Assembly: GCF_016864375.1 (NCBI RefSeq)
Contig: NZ_CP069354.1
Location: 1,116,001 to 1,180,000, forward strand
Reading direction: 5' to 3'
DNA: 64,000 nucleotides
Source: Microvirga sp. VF16
GTDB taxonomy: Bacteria; Pseudomonadota; Alphaproteobacteria; Rhizobiales; Beijerinckiaceae
The notes under the pieces: model-generated
Told to the model about the DNA's origin: nothing
Databases searched by the model: none
What the model saw: the letters and a program-made list of their open reading frames with translations, nothing else
Position numbers and translations under genes: made by a program
Shown here: positions 1 to 8,292 of the stretch, in pieces
Layout: each line of letters begins with the position of its first letter
How positions within the stretch are numbered: position 1 is the stretch's first letter

Positions 1-811
1 ACTCGATGAGGCTGTGATGGAAGCGCTGCCATGTCAGATCGCGATAGAAGAGAGCGCTCAGAGCAAGCGCATAGACAACAGCCAACACCGAGATCTCGGT
101 TGGCGTGGCAATGCCGAAACGCAATCCGAGCAGGATCAGAATGGGCATAAGAAGGGCAGGGGCGCTCAGAACGGCAAGCCTGAGAAGCTCCATTCTCCCG
201 ACGGTCGGATCTTCTGAGTGGATGCCGCGCCGCCTCGCAATCCAGCTGCAGGTCAGGATGAACCCGCCTGCCATAAGAATGCCCGGGAGGATTCCCGCCG
301 TGAACAGATCGGCGATGCTGGTGCCGCTCACGAGGGAGTAAAGGATCAGCGGGATTGAAGGTGGAATGAGGATATCAATCACCGCGGATGTCGCGTTGTT
401 GGCGGCGCAGAGCCCGGCCGGATAGCCCTGCCGCTTCTGCCAGGGGATAAGAACCGAGCCAAGGGCGCTGGCGTTGGCAACCGCACTCCCGGACACGCCG
501 CCGAAGACGACCGAGGCCACAACGGTGGTCGAGAGCGGTCCTCCGCGCCAGCGCTGCATCGCCTTGGTGGCGAAGGACAGGAGTTCCTGTCCCAGCTTGC
601 CGCCGAGCATCAGGCTGCCGGCCATCATGAAGAACGGCAGGGCAAGCATCGGGAAGGACTGCGTCTGCTGATACATCTGCTGAGCGACGATCATCAGCGG
701 AAGCTCTCCCTGCCAAGCCAGCGTCGCGCCGGCCGCGATGACCAGGGCGTGCCCAACCGGGATCGCCAGCAGCATCAGGATCGTGAAGACAATGACGAGA
801 ACGATGCTCAT
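1..811 (-). CDS. dctM: TRAP transporter large permease, DctM family (partial)
   Basis: Large membrane subunit of a tripartite ATP-independent periplasmic transporter, which carries substrate handed over by the DctP protein, usually with Na+ symport. About 270 of the usual ~425 residues are visible; the C-terminus lies beyond the window edge. The translation is hydrophobic throughout and contains the small-residue-rich stretch VFGGVSGSAVANASALGSV typical of DctM. The start codon overlaps the stop of the small subunit (ATGA), so the two are translationally coupled. It is the last visible gene of the leftward operon that starts with the dehydrogenase at 5224. The family call is firm; the substrate is unknown. 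Confidence 0.9.
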   Translation of the reverse strand, partial: MSIVLVIVFTILMLLAIPVGHALVIAAGATLAWQGELPLMIVAQQMYQQTQSFPMLALPFFMMAGSLMLGGKLGQELLSFATKAMQRWRGGPLSTTVVASVVFGGVSGSAVANASALGSVLIPWQKRQGYPAGLCAANNATSAVIDILIPPSIPLILYSLVSGTSIADLFTAGILPGILMAGGFILTCSWIARRRGIHSEDPTVGRMELLRLAVLSAPALLMPILILLGLRFGIATPTEISVLAVVYALALSALFYRDLTWQRFHHSLIE

Positions 812-1386
812 ATGCCCGTCTCCTCTGGATCTGGGGTCGGCATAGCCTCCGGGCCGAGCATGGCAACCCGGAGCGCAAGCGCGAAGGTCGTGAGAATGAC
901 AGCCGCACAGCCGAGTGCGAGCGCATAATAGCTGTAGCTGCTGGACAGGCCGAGCACGGGGCTCGTCTCGATCGACACGATATCGGCGACCCCAATCGCC
1001 TCCCAGCCGAGAACAGCGTATGAAGCGATGATGATCGCGTGGCCGAAGAGGAGCATGACGCGGGCTCCGTTCCGGCTCAGACGGGAGAGAACGGATTCCA
1101 CCGCCATATGGCCGCCCTTCTGAACGGCGAGCGCCACGCCTGCCATGATGAACCAGGGAAAGAGGCGCTCGGGGAGTTCCTGGGCAAAACGAAAGCCACC
1201 GCTCTCCAGAACATAGCGGGCGACGACGTTCGCTGTGAGGATCGCAAGCAGCGCGATCCCGGTCACCAAAATGACCGCTCGGCACATGAGACCAACCGCA
1301 CGGTCGATAACATTGGCCACGGCGAGCGCGCCGCCCCCCGTGGCCAACTCTTGCTCGTGGTCGGGAAGCGGCGCGACGCGCGTCAT
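808..1386 (-). CDS. dctQ: TRAP transporter small permease, DctQ family
   Basis: Small four-helix membrane subunit of the TRAP transporter, about 192 residues. Hydrophobic segments lie near residues 30-52, 67-85, 105-125 and 145-170. The frame is open further upstream, but that part overlaps the dctP coding sequence in another frame and is arginine/serine-rich nonsense. I therefore start at the ATG four bases after the dctP stop (protein begins MTRVAPLPDHEQ). It overlaps dctM by four bases. DctQ proteins are poorly conserved in sequence, so the call rests on topology and on its position between dctP and dctM. Confidence 0.88.
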   Translation of the reverse strand: MTRVAPLPDHEQELATGGGALAVANVIDRAVGLMCRAVILVTGIALLAILTANVVARYVLESGGFRFAQELPERLFPWFIMAGVALAVQKGGHMAVESVLSRLSRNGARVMLLFGHAIIIASYAVLGWEAIGVADIVSIETSPVLGLSSSYSYYALALGCAAVILTTFALALRVAMLGPEAMPTPDPEETGI

Positions 1387-1390
1387 GACC

Positions 1391-2389
1391 TTAACTCCGG
1401 GCGGTTTTCGCGAGCCGGTCGACGAAGTCGCCGAAGGGCTTGGCGCGCCAGGTCTCGACCACCTTGGCGGAAGCTTCCCGGAAGGCTGGCCTGTCGACCT
1501 CGTTGACGGCAAGCTTCGGATTGGCCCGGAACTCGCTGTTGTACTTGGCCTCATTCTCGGCAAACAGCTTGCGCTGCAGGTCGCCGGCCTCCTTGGCAGC
1601 AGCCTTGATGATATCTCTGTCGGCGGCAGGCAGCCGGGTCCAGGTGATTTGCGACATCAGGAACGGAGAGCTCTCCCACTTATGGCCGGACAAGCTGATG
1701 AACTTGTTCACCTCGTAGAGCTTCGAGCTTGCAATATTGGTCAGCGGGTTCTCCTGGCCGTCGACGACACCCTGTTGCAGGGCGACATAGAGCTCGCCGA
1801 AGCTGATCTGCTCGGTTCCCGCACCAAGGGCTTGGAAGATATCGATCGTCATGGGATCCGGCGGGGTGCGGATCTTCAAGCCCTTCAGGTCCGCCGGCTT
1901 GACGACCGGCCGCTTGCTGTTGGTGATGTGGCGGATGCCGTTGTCCCACCAGCCGAGGGGCACCATCTGGACCTTGGAGAAGCGCTGCGCCAGTTCTTCG
2001 CCGATCGGGCCTTCCAGAACCTTGAAAGCGGCGGCGCTGTCTTCGAAGAGGAAAGGCAGGCCGAGAGCCGCGATCTCCGGCACAAGAGCCGAAGTCGAGC
2101 CCTGGCTGTTGACGGTCATGTCGACGGCGCCAGTTCGCAAACTGGTCAGCAGGGACTGCTCGTTGCCGAGCTGCTCGGATCCGGCCACGCGAACGCTGAT
2201 ACGCCCGCCAGATCTTTCCTTCACCAACTCGCCGAACTTCTCCGTAGCGATGCTCCGCGGGTTACCGGGGGCTGCGTTGTGGCCAAGGGTCAGATTGGTT
2301 GCTGCCGTTGCGCCGCGTGTGAACGTGAGAATGGCCGGCGCCGCGAAGGCACCGGCAATCAGGGTACGGCGTGAAATCGAGTTCCTCAT
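1391..2389 (-). CDS. dctP: TRAP transporter substrate-binding protein, DctP family
   Basis: Periplasmic binding protein of the TRAP transporter, 332 residues, a normal length. The N-terminus has a twin-arginine-like signal (SRRTLIAGAFAAPAIL) with cleavage probably near residue 29. The family hallmark region around residues 150-215 is present, including LKGLKIRTPPDP and the stretch QISFGELYVALQQGVVDGQE. A good ribosome site (AGAAGGAG) precedes the ATG. It follows the split transketolase genes after a 120-base gap that holds a hairpin at 2476-2499. The ligand is probably a polyol, sugar or sugar acid, inferred only from the neighbouring dehydrogenase and transketolase. Confidence 0.93.
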   Translation of the reverse strand: MRNSISRRTLIAGAFAAPAILTFTRGATAATNLTLGHNAAPGNPRSIATEKFGELVKERSGGRISVRVAGSEQLGNEQSLLTSLRTGAVDMTVNSQGSTSALVPEIAALGLPFLFEDSAAAFKVLEGPIGEELAQRFSKVQMVPLGWWDNGIRHITNSKRPVVKPADLKGLKIRTPPDPMTIDIFQALGAGTEQISFGELYVALQQGVVDGQENPLTNIASSKLYEVNKFISLSGHKWESSPFLMSQITWTRLPAADRDIIKAAAKEAGDLQRKLFAENEAKYNSEFRANPKLAVNEVDRPAFREASAKVVETWRAKPFGDFVDRLAKTARS

Positions 2390-2475
2390 GTGCGTTCTCC
2401 TTCTGGATCCTGCCCGTTGGCCGGGCTTTTTGATCGTTATGATATTGGACAGCGCCTCCTCGGATGCGCCTGAAC

Positions 2476-2499
2476 CTCAGAGCGGCTGGCCGCTCCGAG
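2476..2499 (-). terminator. Intercistronic hairpin between transketolase and dctP
   Basis: Eleven-base arms (CTCAGAGCGGC / GCCGCTCCGAG) with one mismatch and a two-base loop lie just after the transketolase stop. There is no T run, so this is more likely an mRNA-stabilising or processing hairpin than a strong terminator. It could make dctP mRNA levels differ from those of the upstream enzymes. Confidence 0.4.
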
Positions 2500-2509
2500 G
2501 ATCGTTGTT

Positions 2510-3562
2510 CTAAAGCCAGCCCTTGATGCTGCGGATGACGGCGCTCGTAGAAAGGCCGTAGCGGTCGTGAAGTGTCGGCAGGGCGCCGGCATCCAGGAAT
2601 TCGTCGGGCAGGGCGATCTGGCGGAACGCCGGCGGTATGACGCCGGAGCGCATCAGGAGTCCGGCGACAGCCTCTCCCAGGCCACCGACGATGGTGTGAT
2701 TTTCCGCAACGACCACCATGCGGCCGGTACGAGACGCCTCTTTGAGAATCGTCGCCTCGTCGAGCGGCTTGATGGTCGGCACATGCAGCACACCGACATC
2801 GATGCGATCGTCGGAAAGGGCTTCGGCCGCCTCGAGCGCCCGCATTGTCATCAGGCCGGATGAGATGATCAGCACATCATTACCGTCCCGCAGCGTCTTG
2901 GCTTTCCCGAATTCGAACCTGTAATCGTACTCATCGAGAACGAGCGGCACATTCCCACGCAGCAGGCGCATGTAGACTGGACCATTATGGGCTGCAATGG
3001 CCGGTACCGCCTGCTCGATCTCGTGAGCGTCACACGGATCGACGATGGCGATATTCGGCATGCCCCGGAAGATCGCGATATCCTCTGTGGCCTGATGGCT
3101 CGGTCCGTAACCGGTCGTCAGGCCGGGCAGGGCGCACACGATCTTCACATTGAGGTTTTCCTCGGCGATCGCCATGCAGATGAAATCGTAGGCCCTGCGC
3201 GCCGCAAAGACCGCGTAGGTCGTTGCGAATGGCATAAAGCCTTCCCGCGCCATCCCGGCAGCCGCGCTGATCAGGAGCTGTTCAGCCATGCCCATCTGGT
3301 AGAAGCATTCGGGATGCGCCTTGGCGAAGACGTGCAGATCCGTGTACTTCGCGAGGTCCGCCGTCAGCCCCACGATCTCCGGACGCGTCTCGGCCAGAGC
3401 AGCAAGCGCGTGGCCGAACGGGGCCGGTTTCGTGCGCTGGTCCGGGCCGGCAAGCGACGCAATCATCGCGGATGTCGTCAAACGCGGCTTGTCGGCTGTT
3501 CCTTGTCCCCCTTCGCCCTGCTCCCCGAGCCAGGCCGGTCGCGTGTATTTCGAGCGCCTCAT
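2510..3562 (-). CDS. Transketolase-like protein, C-terminal subunit
   Basis: Pyrimidine-binding and C-terminal domains of a split transketolase, 350 residues. It carries the glutamate-containing motif MGMAEQLLISAAAGMAREG (the Glu that activates thiamine diphosphate), followed by the aromatic PFATTYAVFAARRAYDFI region. The C-terminal Rossmann-like domain includes VVVAENHTIVGGLGEAV. Its ATG overlaps the stop of the N-terminal subunit, so the two halves are co-translated and should form one enzyme. The first ~45 residues look like a linker. Split transketolases act in specialised routes, for example apulose-4-phosphate or sulfofructose transketolases, but no kinase or isomerase lies nearby to fix the substrate. 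Confidence 0.9.
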   Translation of the reverse strand: MRRSKYTRPAWLGEQGEGGQGTADKPRLTTSAMIASLAGPDQRTKPAPFGHALAALAETRPEIVGLTADLAKYTDLHVFAKAHPECFYQMGMAEQLLISAAAGMAREGFMPFATTYAVFAARRAYDFICMAIAEENLNVKIVCALPGLTTGYGPSHQATEDIAIFRGMPNIAIVDPCDAHEIEQAVPAIAAHNGPVYMRLLRGNVPLVLDEYDYRFEFGKAKTLRDGNDVLIISSGLMTMRALEAAEALSDDRIDVGVLHVPTIKPLDEATILKEASRTGRMVVVAENHTIVGGLGEAVAGLLMRSGVIPPAFRQIALPDEFLDAGALPTLHDRYGLSTSAVIRSIKGWL

Positions 3563-4425
3563 GATGTCCTCCCGGCGTCAAGCAGTTTGATGGCCTGTCG
3601 CCATTCGTGCGGTTCCACCCGCAGGAAGTGGTTGCGCTCACGCTCCTCGAGGAACGAGACACCCTTGGCCATCTTGGTGTCGCAGATGATGATGCGGGGC
3701 TTCGGTTCGGCGAGGTTCCGGGCTGCGTCGAACGCTGCCACGAGGGCATCGATGTCGTTGCCGTTCACGCGCTGCACGTGCCAGCCGAACGACTCGAACC
3801 GCGCTTCGAGCGGCTCGAAACCTGTGACCTGCGAGGCCGGTCCGTCCGCCTGCTGATTATTGACGTCGACGATGCCGATCAGGTTGTCGAGCTTCCAATG
3901 GCTGGCCGACCAGGCTCCTTCCCAGATGGAGCCCTCGCCGAGCTCTCCGTCGGAGAACAGGCAATAGACGAAGGACTTCGACTGCTTGCGCTTCAGCCCA
4001 AGGCAGAAGCCGACCGCGAGCGCCAGCCCGTGGCCGAGCGAACCGCCCGTGATCTCCATTCCCGGCGTATAGGCCGCCATGCCGGACATGGGCAGACGGC
4101 TGTCGTCGGTTCCGTAGCTCTCAAGCTCGTCTTCCGGGATGATGCCAGCTTCGATCAAGGCTGCGTAAAGAGCGATGGCATAATGGCCGATCGAGAGCAG
4201 GAACCGATCGCGCTCCTCCCATTCCGGATCCTCGGTCCGGTAGCGCATGGCGTGGAAATAGGACACGGCCAGAACGTCGGCGACGCCGAGCGCCTGGGCA
4301 ATGTAGCCCTGACCCTGCACTTCGCCCATACGCAGCGCGTTGCGGCGGATGCGATAGGCCCGATCCACAAGGGATACGTTGGACAAGGCAGCCTGCGGCA
4401 TCGCCTTTCTGGTGCTCGTGGTCAT
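3559..4425 (-). CDS. Transketolase-like protein, N-terminal subunit
   Basis: Thiamine-diphosphate-binding half of the split transketolase, about 288 residues. The cofactor motif is clear: SDGELGEGSIWEGAWSASH followed about 18 residues later by the closing Asn-Asn (VDVNN). The upstream GSLGHGLALAVGFCLG loop is typical of transketolases. The frame is open 12 codons further upstream, but the ATG giving MTTSTRK has a good ribosome site (CTGGAGAG) and is preferred. It lies 49 bases after the dehydrogenase gene and overlaps the C-terminal subunit gene. It may transfer a two-carbon unit in breakdown of the substrate taken up by the linked TRAP system. Confidence 0.9.
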   Translation of the reverse strand: MTTSTRKAMPQAALSNVSLVDRAYRIRRNALRMGEVQGQGYIAQALGVADVLAVSYFHAMRYRTEDPEWEERDRFLLSIGHYAIALYAALIEAGIIPEDELESYGTDDSRLPMSGMAAYTPGMEITGGSLGHGLALAVGFCLGLKRKQSKSFVYCLFSDGELGEGSIWEGAWSASHWKLDNLIGIVDVNNQQADGPASQVTGFEPLEARFESFGWHVQRVNGNDIDALVAAFDAARNLAEPKPRIIICDTKMAKGVSFLEERERNHFLRVEPHEWRQAIKLLDAGRTS

Positions 4426-4474
4426 CGATCTCTCCAGGTTTGGGCGCGAACGGATTGGCACCCCATGTCGCCGA

Positions 4475-5224
4475 TCAATGGATCAGCATTCCGCCGTTCA
4501 CATCGATCACGGCGCCGGTGATGTAGGCGGACAGATCCGAGGCGAGGAACAGGTAGGCGCCTGCGACGTCCTCGGCATTGCCGAGACGGTTCAGCGGAAT
4601 GCCTTTCAGGATGTCCTGGCGCATCTCGTCGGTGAGCTTGCCGCCGGTGATGTCCGTCTGGATTAAACCGGGCGTGACGCAATTGACCCGGATGCCATCG
4701 GGCCCGAGCTCCCGTGCCATGGCCTTTGCAAGACCGAGAACGCCAGCCTTGGCGGCGGAGTAGTGCGGGCCGCCGAAAATTCCGCCGCCCCGCTGCGCCG
4801 AAACGGAAGACATACAGGCAATCGAACCCTTGCGGCGCGAGCGCATATGCGGAACGAAAGCCTGGCTCAGGTAAAGAACGCCCGTGAGGTTGACATCGAG
4901 GATGCGGTGCCAGCTCGCCTCGTCGATCTCCATCGTCTTCACGGGCTGCGTGACGCCGGCGTTGTTGAGCAGAATGTCCACATGCCCGAAAGCCGCGATG
5001 GCGGTCTCTGCTGCATGCCGACACGCATTGGCATCCGTGACGTTGCAGCCGATGCCTATGTGAGCGGACCCTAAGGAGGCAGCGGCATTCCTCGCGCCGC
5101 TCTCATCGAGATCGAGAATGGCGATCCTGGCGCCATGGGTCGCAAAGAGACGGGCGGTCGCAAGGCCTATTCCGCGTGGGCTTGCCGCGCCGGAAATGAC
5201 GGCCGTCTTGCCTTCGAGAAGCAT
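4475..5224 (-). CDS. Short-chain dehydrogenase/reductase (SDR)
   Basis: Classical SDR of 249 residues, NAD(P)-dependent. The cofactor loop is GAASPRGIG (residues 11-19), a slightly expanded TGxxxGxG. NNAG is near residue 88, the catalytic Ser is in MSSVSA (~140), and the active site YSAAKAG starts with Tyr near 154. It ends in the common SDR tail ITGAVIDVNGGML. It is the first gene of the leftward catabolic operon, with a strong ribosome site (CTGGAGG) before the ATG. It likely oxidises a hydroxyl of the imported polyol or sugar before the transketolase step. Substrate cannot be read from the sequence. Confidence 0.9.
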   Translation of the reverse strand: MLLEGKTAVISGAASPRGIGLATARLFATHGARIAILDLDESGARNAAASLGSAHIGIGCNVTDANACRHAAETAIAAFGHVDILLNNAGVTQPVKTMEIDEASWHRILDVNLTGVLYLSQAFVPHMRSRRKGSIACMSSVSAQRGGGIFGGPHYSAAKAGVLGLAKAMARELGPDGIRVNCVTPGLIQTDITGGKLTDEMRQDILKGIPLNRLGNAEDVAGAYLFLASDLSAYITGAVIDVNGGMLIH

Positions 5225-5268
5225 CGTTTCCTCCAGCAGAAGTTGTCGTTCTTGGTTTTGTTGGAGAA

Positions 5269-5297
5269 AGTATTTTCCGGCTGGAGCCTTTGGACAA
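5269..5297 (-). promoter_or_regulatory. Possible promoter of the SDR-transketolase-TRAP operon
   Basis: On the minus strand TTGTCC and AATACT are separated by 17 bases, a fair match to sigma70 elements (four of six bases each). The start would be near 5262, giving a leader of about 38 bases. The T-N11-A palindrome at 5320-5332 then falls at about -58 to -70, where LysR-type activators usually bind. Confidence 0.35.
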
Positions 5298-5319
5298 ACG
5301 CGCTGTTTACACCCTCTGT

Positions 5320-5332
5320 TGAATCTGATTCA
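5320..5332. promoter_or_regulatory. LysR-type T-N11-A operator candidate
   Basis: Perfect 13-base palindrome TGAATC-T-GATTCA, matching the LysR consensus T-N11-A. It lies between the divergent regulator (starts at 5341) and the catabolic operon. Its position would let the regulator repress itself and activate the operon. Confidence 0.55.
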
Positions 5333-5340
5333 CTAATCCG

Positions 5341-6243
5341 ATGCTTCAACAGGTGCCGCTCTCCTTTCTCCGGATCTTTGAAGCCGCTGGCCGGACCGGA
5401 TCCTTCCGCGCGGCCTCCGTGGAACTCAACCTCACGCCGAGCGCGGTCAGCCATGCGATCCGGAAGCTTGAGCAGGTCCTCGGAATCCCTCTTTTCGACC
5501 GTGACACGCGCAATGTGCGATTGAGCTACGAGGGCGAGGCACTGATGCGCCATGTCAGTCGGGCCTTCGATGAATTGCGGCGCGGCATGGAGGTTATCTC
5601 TACCCGCGGACCTCTGCTGCTGCGCCTGCACTCGGCGCCGAGCTTCGCAGCGCAATGGCTGACGCCTCGCCTTGCCGATTTTTTGAAACGTTATCCGGGC
5701 ATGGATGTCCGTCTTGCCGCGGGCACTGATTATACGCGGTTCAGTTCGGACGAGTTCGATGCGGACATCGTCTATGGCGCGCCACGTATGGAAGGATTGA
5801 TCGTCGTGCCTCTCGGTGAGGAGACGATTACGCCCCTCTGCGCGCCCGAACTCGCGTCAACGATCGCCACGCCGGCAGATCTGTTCGATCATGTCTTGAT
5901 CCAGACCGACAGCAAGCAGATCCAATGGGCGGATTGGTTCACTGCCAATGGACTTACCGGACCGTCTCCAAACGGGAGCCGGTTCGATCGCAGCTTTCTG
6001 GCCATTGCGGCGGCCGCGGAAGGCCTCGGTGTCGCCTTGGAGTCCACGCGCCTGGCAGAAAGGGAACTCGCATCAGGCCGATTGGTGATGCCGTTGGACC
6101 AGAAATCCAACTCGGTTCGATATGTCGGGCATAATCTGGTTTTCCCCCGCTACGTTCGGCAACGTCGCCCTCTAAGAGCTTTTGCCGAGTGGCTTCTGGC
6201 CGAACTCGAGATCGATGCTCAGCTCCCCTTCGGTAGGATCTGA
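5341..6243 (+). CDS. LysR-family transcriptional regulator
   Basis: LysR-type regulator, 300 residues. The winged helix-turn-helix covers about residues 5-62 (SFLRIFEAAGRTGSFRAASV, then LTPSAVSHAIRKLEQVLG). A substrate-binding domain follows. The sequence resembles the GcvA/AmpR-like branch (LNLTPSAVSHAIRKLE, LFDRDTRNVRLSYEG). It is divergent from the SDR-transketolase-TRAP operon and is presumably its specific regulator, with the catabolic substrate or an intermediate as effector. The start lies 9 bases after the palindrome at 5320-5332 and has no clear Shine-Dalgarno sequence, so expression may be low or autoregulated. Confidence 0.92.
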   Translation: MLQQVPLSFLRIFEAAGRTGSFRAASVELNLTPSAVSHAIRKLEQVLGIPLFDRDTRNVRLSYEGEALMRHVSRAFDELRRGMEVISTRGPLLLRLHSAPSFAAQWLTPRLADFLKRYPGMDVRLAAGTDYTRFSSDEFDADIVYGAPRMEGLIVVPLGEETITPLCAPELASTIATPADLFDHVLIQTDSKQIQWADWFTANGLTGPSPNGSRFDRSFLAIAAAAEGLGVALESTRLAERELASGRLVMPLDQKSNSVRYVGHNLVFPRYVRQRRPLRAFAEWLLAELEIDAQLPFGRI

Positions 6244-6502
6244 GCCGCAGTTTCGGAGATGGATATCGCCGAAATGAGCAAGAGACAGCTTTTGAATCGG
6301 AGCAGGGGCAGAGGAAATCAACAGACATGCTCTCGAAATGGTCAGCTTTGTTGACCTATGTGCCGGGTTCTTGACTGACTGTGAAAGCTGTCGACTTCAC
6401 CGCTTGATATGGAGCAGTTCTTCCTAGAATATTTTAGGCACATAACACCGCAAGCCAGCATCAGATTGGCGATAGGAATGGTCAGGGGCAGGGAGGAAGC
6501 GT

Positions 6503-6853
6503 ATGCTTCAACGCGAGCGCGTGACTTGGACGCTCGGTGCGTCTGTCACCGATCTGGACGAACTCATCCCGACACAACGCATCCTGCACAAACGTCATCG
6601 TCCAGCCAAATCAGAGCAAAATGCTCATGAGCTCCGCTAAGATCCGGGTCGGCGAATTTGCCACCTTGGTCGGGCTCTCTGTTTCGAGCGCCAAGTCAGG
6701 GCCAAGGCGGGTGAGGGAAGCGCCTATGCGTTCCGGATTGCTGCGGAAGTACGGTTTAGCGAGCTCATTTTCATCGTGTTCGATCCGGCTTTCGGCCATC
6801 CCGTCGAATGGAGGACAGAGCTAAGGATCAACCGACTTCAAATGCGTGGTTAA
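6503..6853 (+). pseudogene. Broken reading frame of unknown function
   Basis: An ATG with a strong ribosome site (GGGAGGAAGCGT) opens a frame of 45 codons ending in TAA at 6638-6640. The same frame then stays open to a TAA at 6851-6853. The second part reads like real protein (for example VRFSELIFIVFDPAFG, then HPVEWRTELRI). This suggests a roughly 116-codon gene interrupted by one in-frame stop, or two unrelated short frames. I do not recognise the product. It precedes the ABC binding-protein gene by 53 bases. The rest of 6244-6502 shows no gene. Confidence 0.3.
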
Positions 6854-6906
6854 ACCGGGGCAGCCACGCATCCATCAGAGATCCCGGATTACGGAGGAAG
6901 CAACTG

Positions 6907-8226
6907 ATGACCTTATCGAGACGTGATCTGCTTCTTGGGACTGCTGGCCTTGCCGCCGGCGCGGCGGGAGCCCAGTTTCTGAATGCCGGGCCGGCCTTCG
7001 CGCAGGGCGCAGCCCCGCAATACAAGCCAGAGCAGGGAGCCAGCTTACGCGTGCTGCGGTGGACGCCTTTCGTGAAGGGCGACGAGGATTCCTGGCTCGC
7101 CAATACGAAGAAATTTACCGAAGCGACCGGGGTCGACGTGCGCGTCGACAAGGAAAGCTGGGAGGACATTCGCCCCAAGGCGGCTGTCGCGGCCAATGTC
7201 GGTTCGGGCCCTGACGTCATGCTCGTCTGGTTCGACGATCCGTTCCAGTATCCGGACAAGCTTCTCGATGTTACCGATATCGCGAGCAGCTTCGCCAGCA
7301 AGTACGGCGGCTACTTTCCGGGGCCGGAATCCTATGCCAAGCAGGGCGACAAATTCATCGCTCTGCCGTTGGCGGCCATCGGCAACGGCATTCTCTATCG
7401 CGAGAGCATGCTGCAGCAGGCCGGCTGGTCGAAATTCCCCGAGAAGTCCGACGAGTTCCTGGAGATGTGCAAGGCTCTGAAGGCCAAGAGCAAGCCGGCG
7501 GGCTTCGCACTAGGCAAGGCGGTAGGCGATGGCAACAACTTTGCGCACTGGATCATCTGGAGCCATGGCGGCCGGATGGTCGACGAGAGCGGCAAGGTTG
7601 TCATCAACTCGCCTGAGACGATCAAGGCTCTGCAATATGCGCGCGAGCTCTATCAAACCTTCATCCCGGGCACCGAAAGCTGGCTCGATATCAACAACAA
7701 CCGGGTTTTCCTGTCGGGCGACATCTCGGTGACGGCGAACGGAGTGTCTCTCTACTATTCGGCCAAGAATGATCCAAAGATGGCCGAGATCGCGAAGGAC
7801 ATTCGTTCGACGGTGATGCCAACCGGTCCTGTCGGTCAGCCCGTCGAACTGCACCAGACCACCTCGGCGGTGATCTTCAAATACACGAAGTTCCCGAACG
7901 CGGCCCGTGCCTATCTCCAGTATATGCTCGATAAGCCGCAGATGGATGCTTGGATCACCGCTTCGAGCGCCTATTGCTGTCCGCCCTTGAAGGGCCTGAT
8001 CGACAATCCGGTCTGGACCTCCGATCCGGTGCACGAGCCCTACAAACGCGCCTCCGCGACGTTGCGGCCCAACGGCTATGCCGGTCCGCTGGGTTACGCA
8101 TCGGCCGCAACGATGGCGGATTATGTCACGGTCGACATGGTGGCCGAGGCTGCCACGGGACAGCGTACGCCCGAGGAAGCAGCCAAGCGCGCGGAGCAGC
8201 GGGCCAATCGTTACTACCGCGTCTGA
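6907..8226 (+). CDS. ABC transporter sugar-type substrate-binding protein
   Basis: Family 1 extracellular solute-binding protein, 439 residues. The start is the ATG after AGGAAGCAACTG; the frame is open upstream but without a good ribosome site. The N-terminus has a twin-arginine motif (SRRDLLLGTAGLAAGAAG) with cleavage near AFAQ (~residue 35), so export folded by Tat is likely. The body shows the usual features of sugar/glycerol-phosphate binding proteins, such as SGPDVMLVWFDDPFQYPDKL-like text near the N-domain and a GDISVTANGVS segment. It is followed by two permease genes. The ligand is probably an oligosaccharide or polyol. Confidence 0.9.
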   Translation: MTLSRRDLLLGTAGLAAGAAGAQFLNAGPAFAQGAAPQYKPEQGASLRVLRWTPFVKGDEDSWLANTKKFTEATGVDVRVDKESWEDIRPKAAVAANVGSGPDVMLVWFDDPFQYPDKLLDVTDIASSFASKYGGYFPGPESYAKQGDKFIALPLAAIGNGILYRESMLQQAGWSKFPEKSDEFLEMCKALKAKSKPAGFALGKAVGDGNNFAHWIIWSHGGRMVDESGKVVINSPETIKALQYARELYQTFIPGTESWLDINNNRVFLSGDISVTANGVSLYYSAKNDPKMAEIAKDIRSTVMPTGPVGQPVELHQTTSAVIFKYTKFPNAARAYLQYMLDKPQMDAWITASSAYCCPPLKGLIDNPVWTSDPVHEPYKRASATLRPNGYAGPLGYASAATMADYVTVDMVAEAATGQRTPEEAAKRAEQRANRYYRV

Positions 8227-8292
8227 CGAGCCTGAAAGGGCGGCGCGGGAGTGCCGCCCCTTTTCCTTTCCTGAGAATGCCGGAGACGCCTT

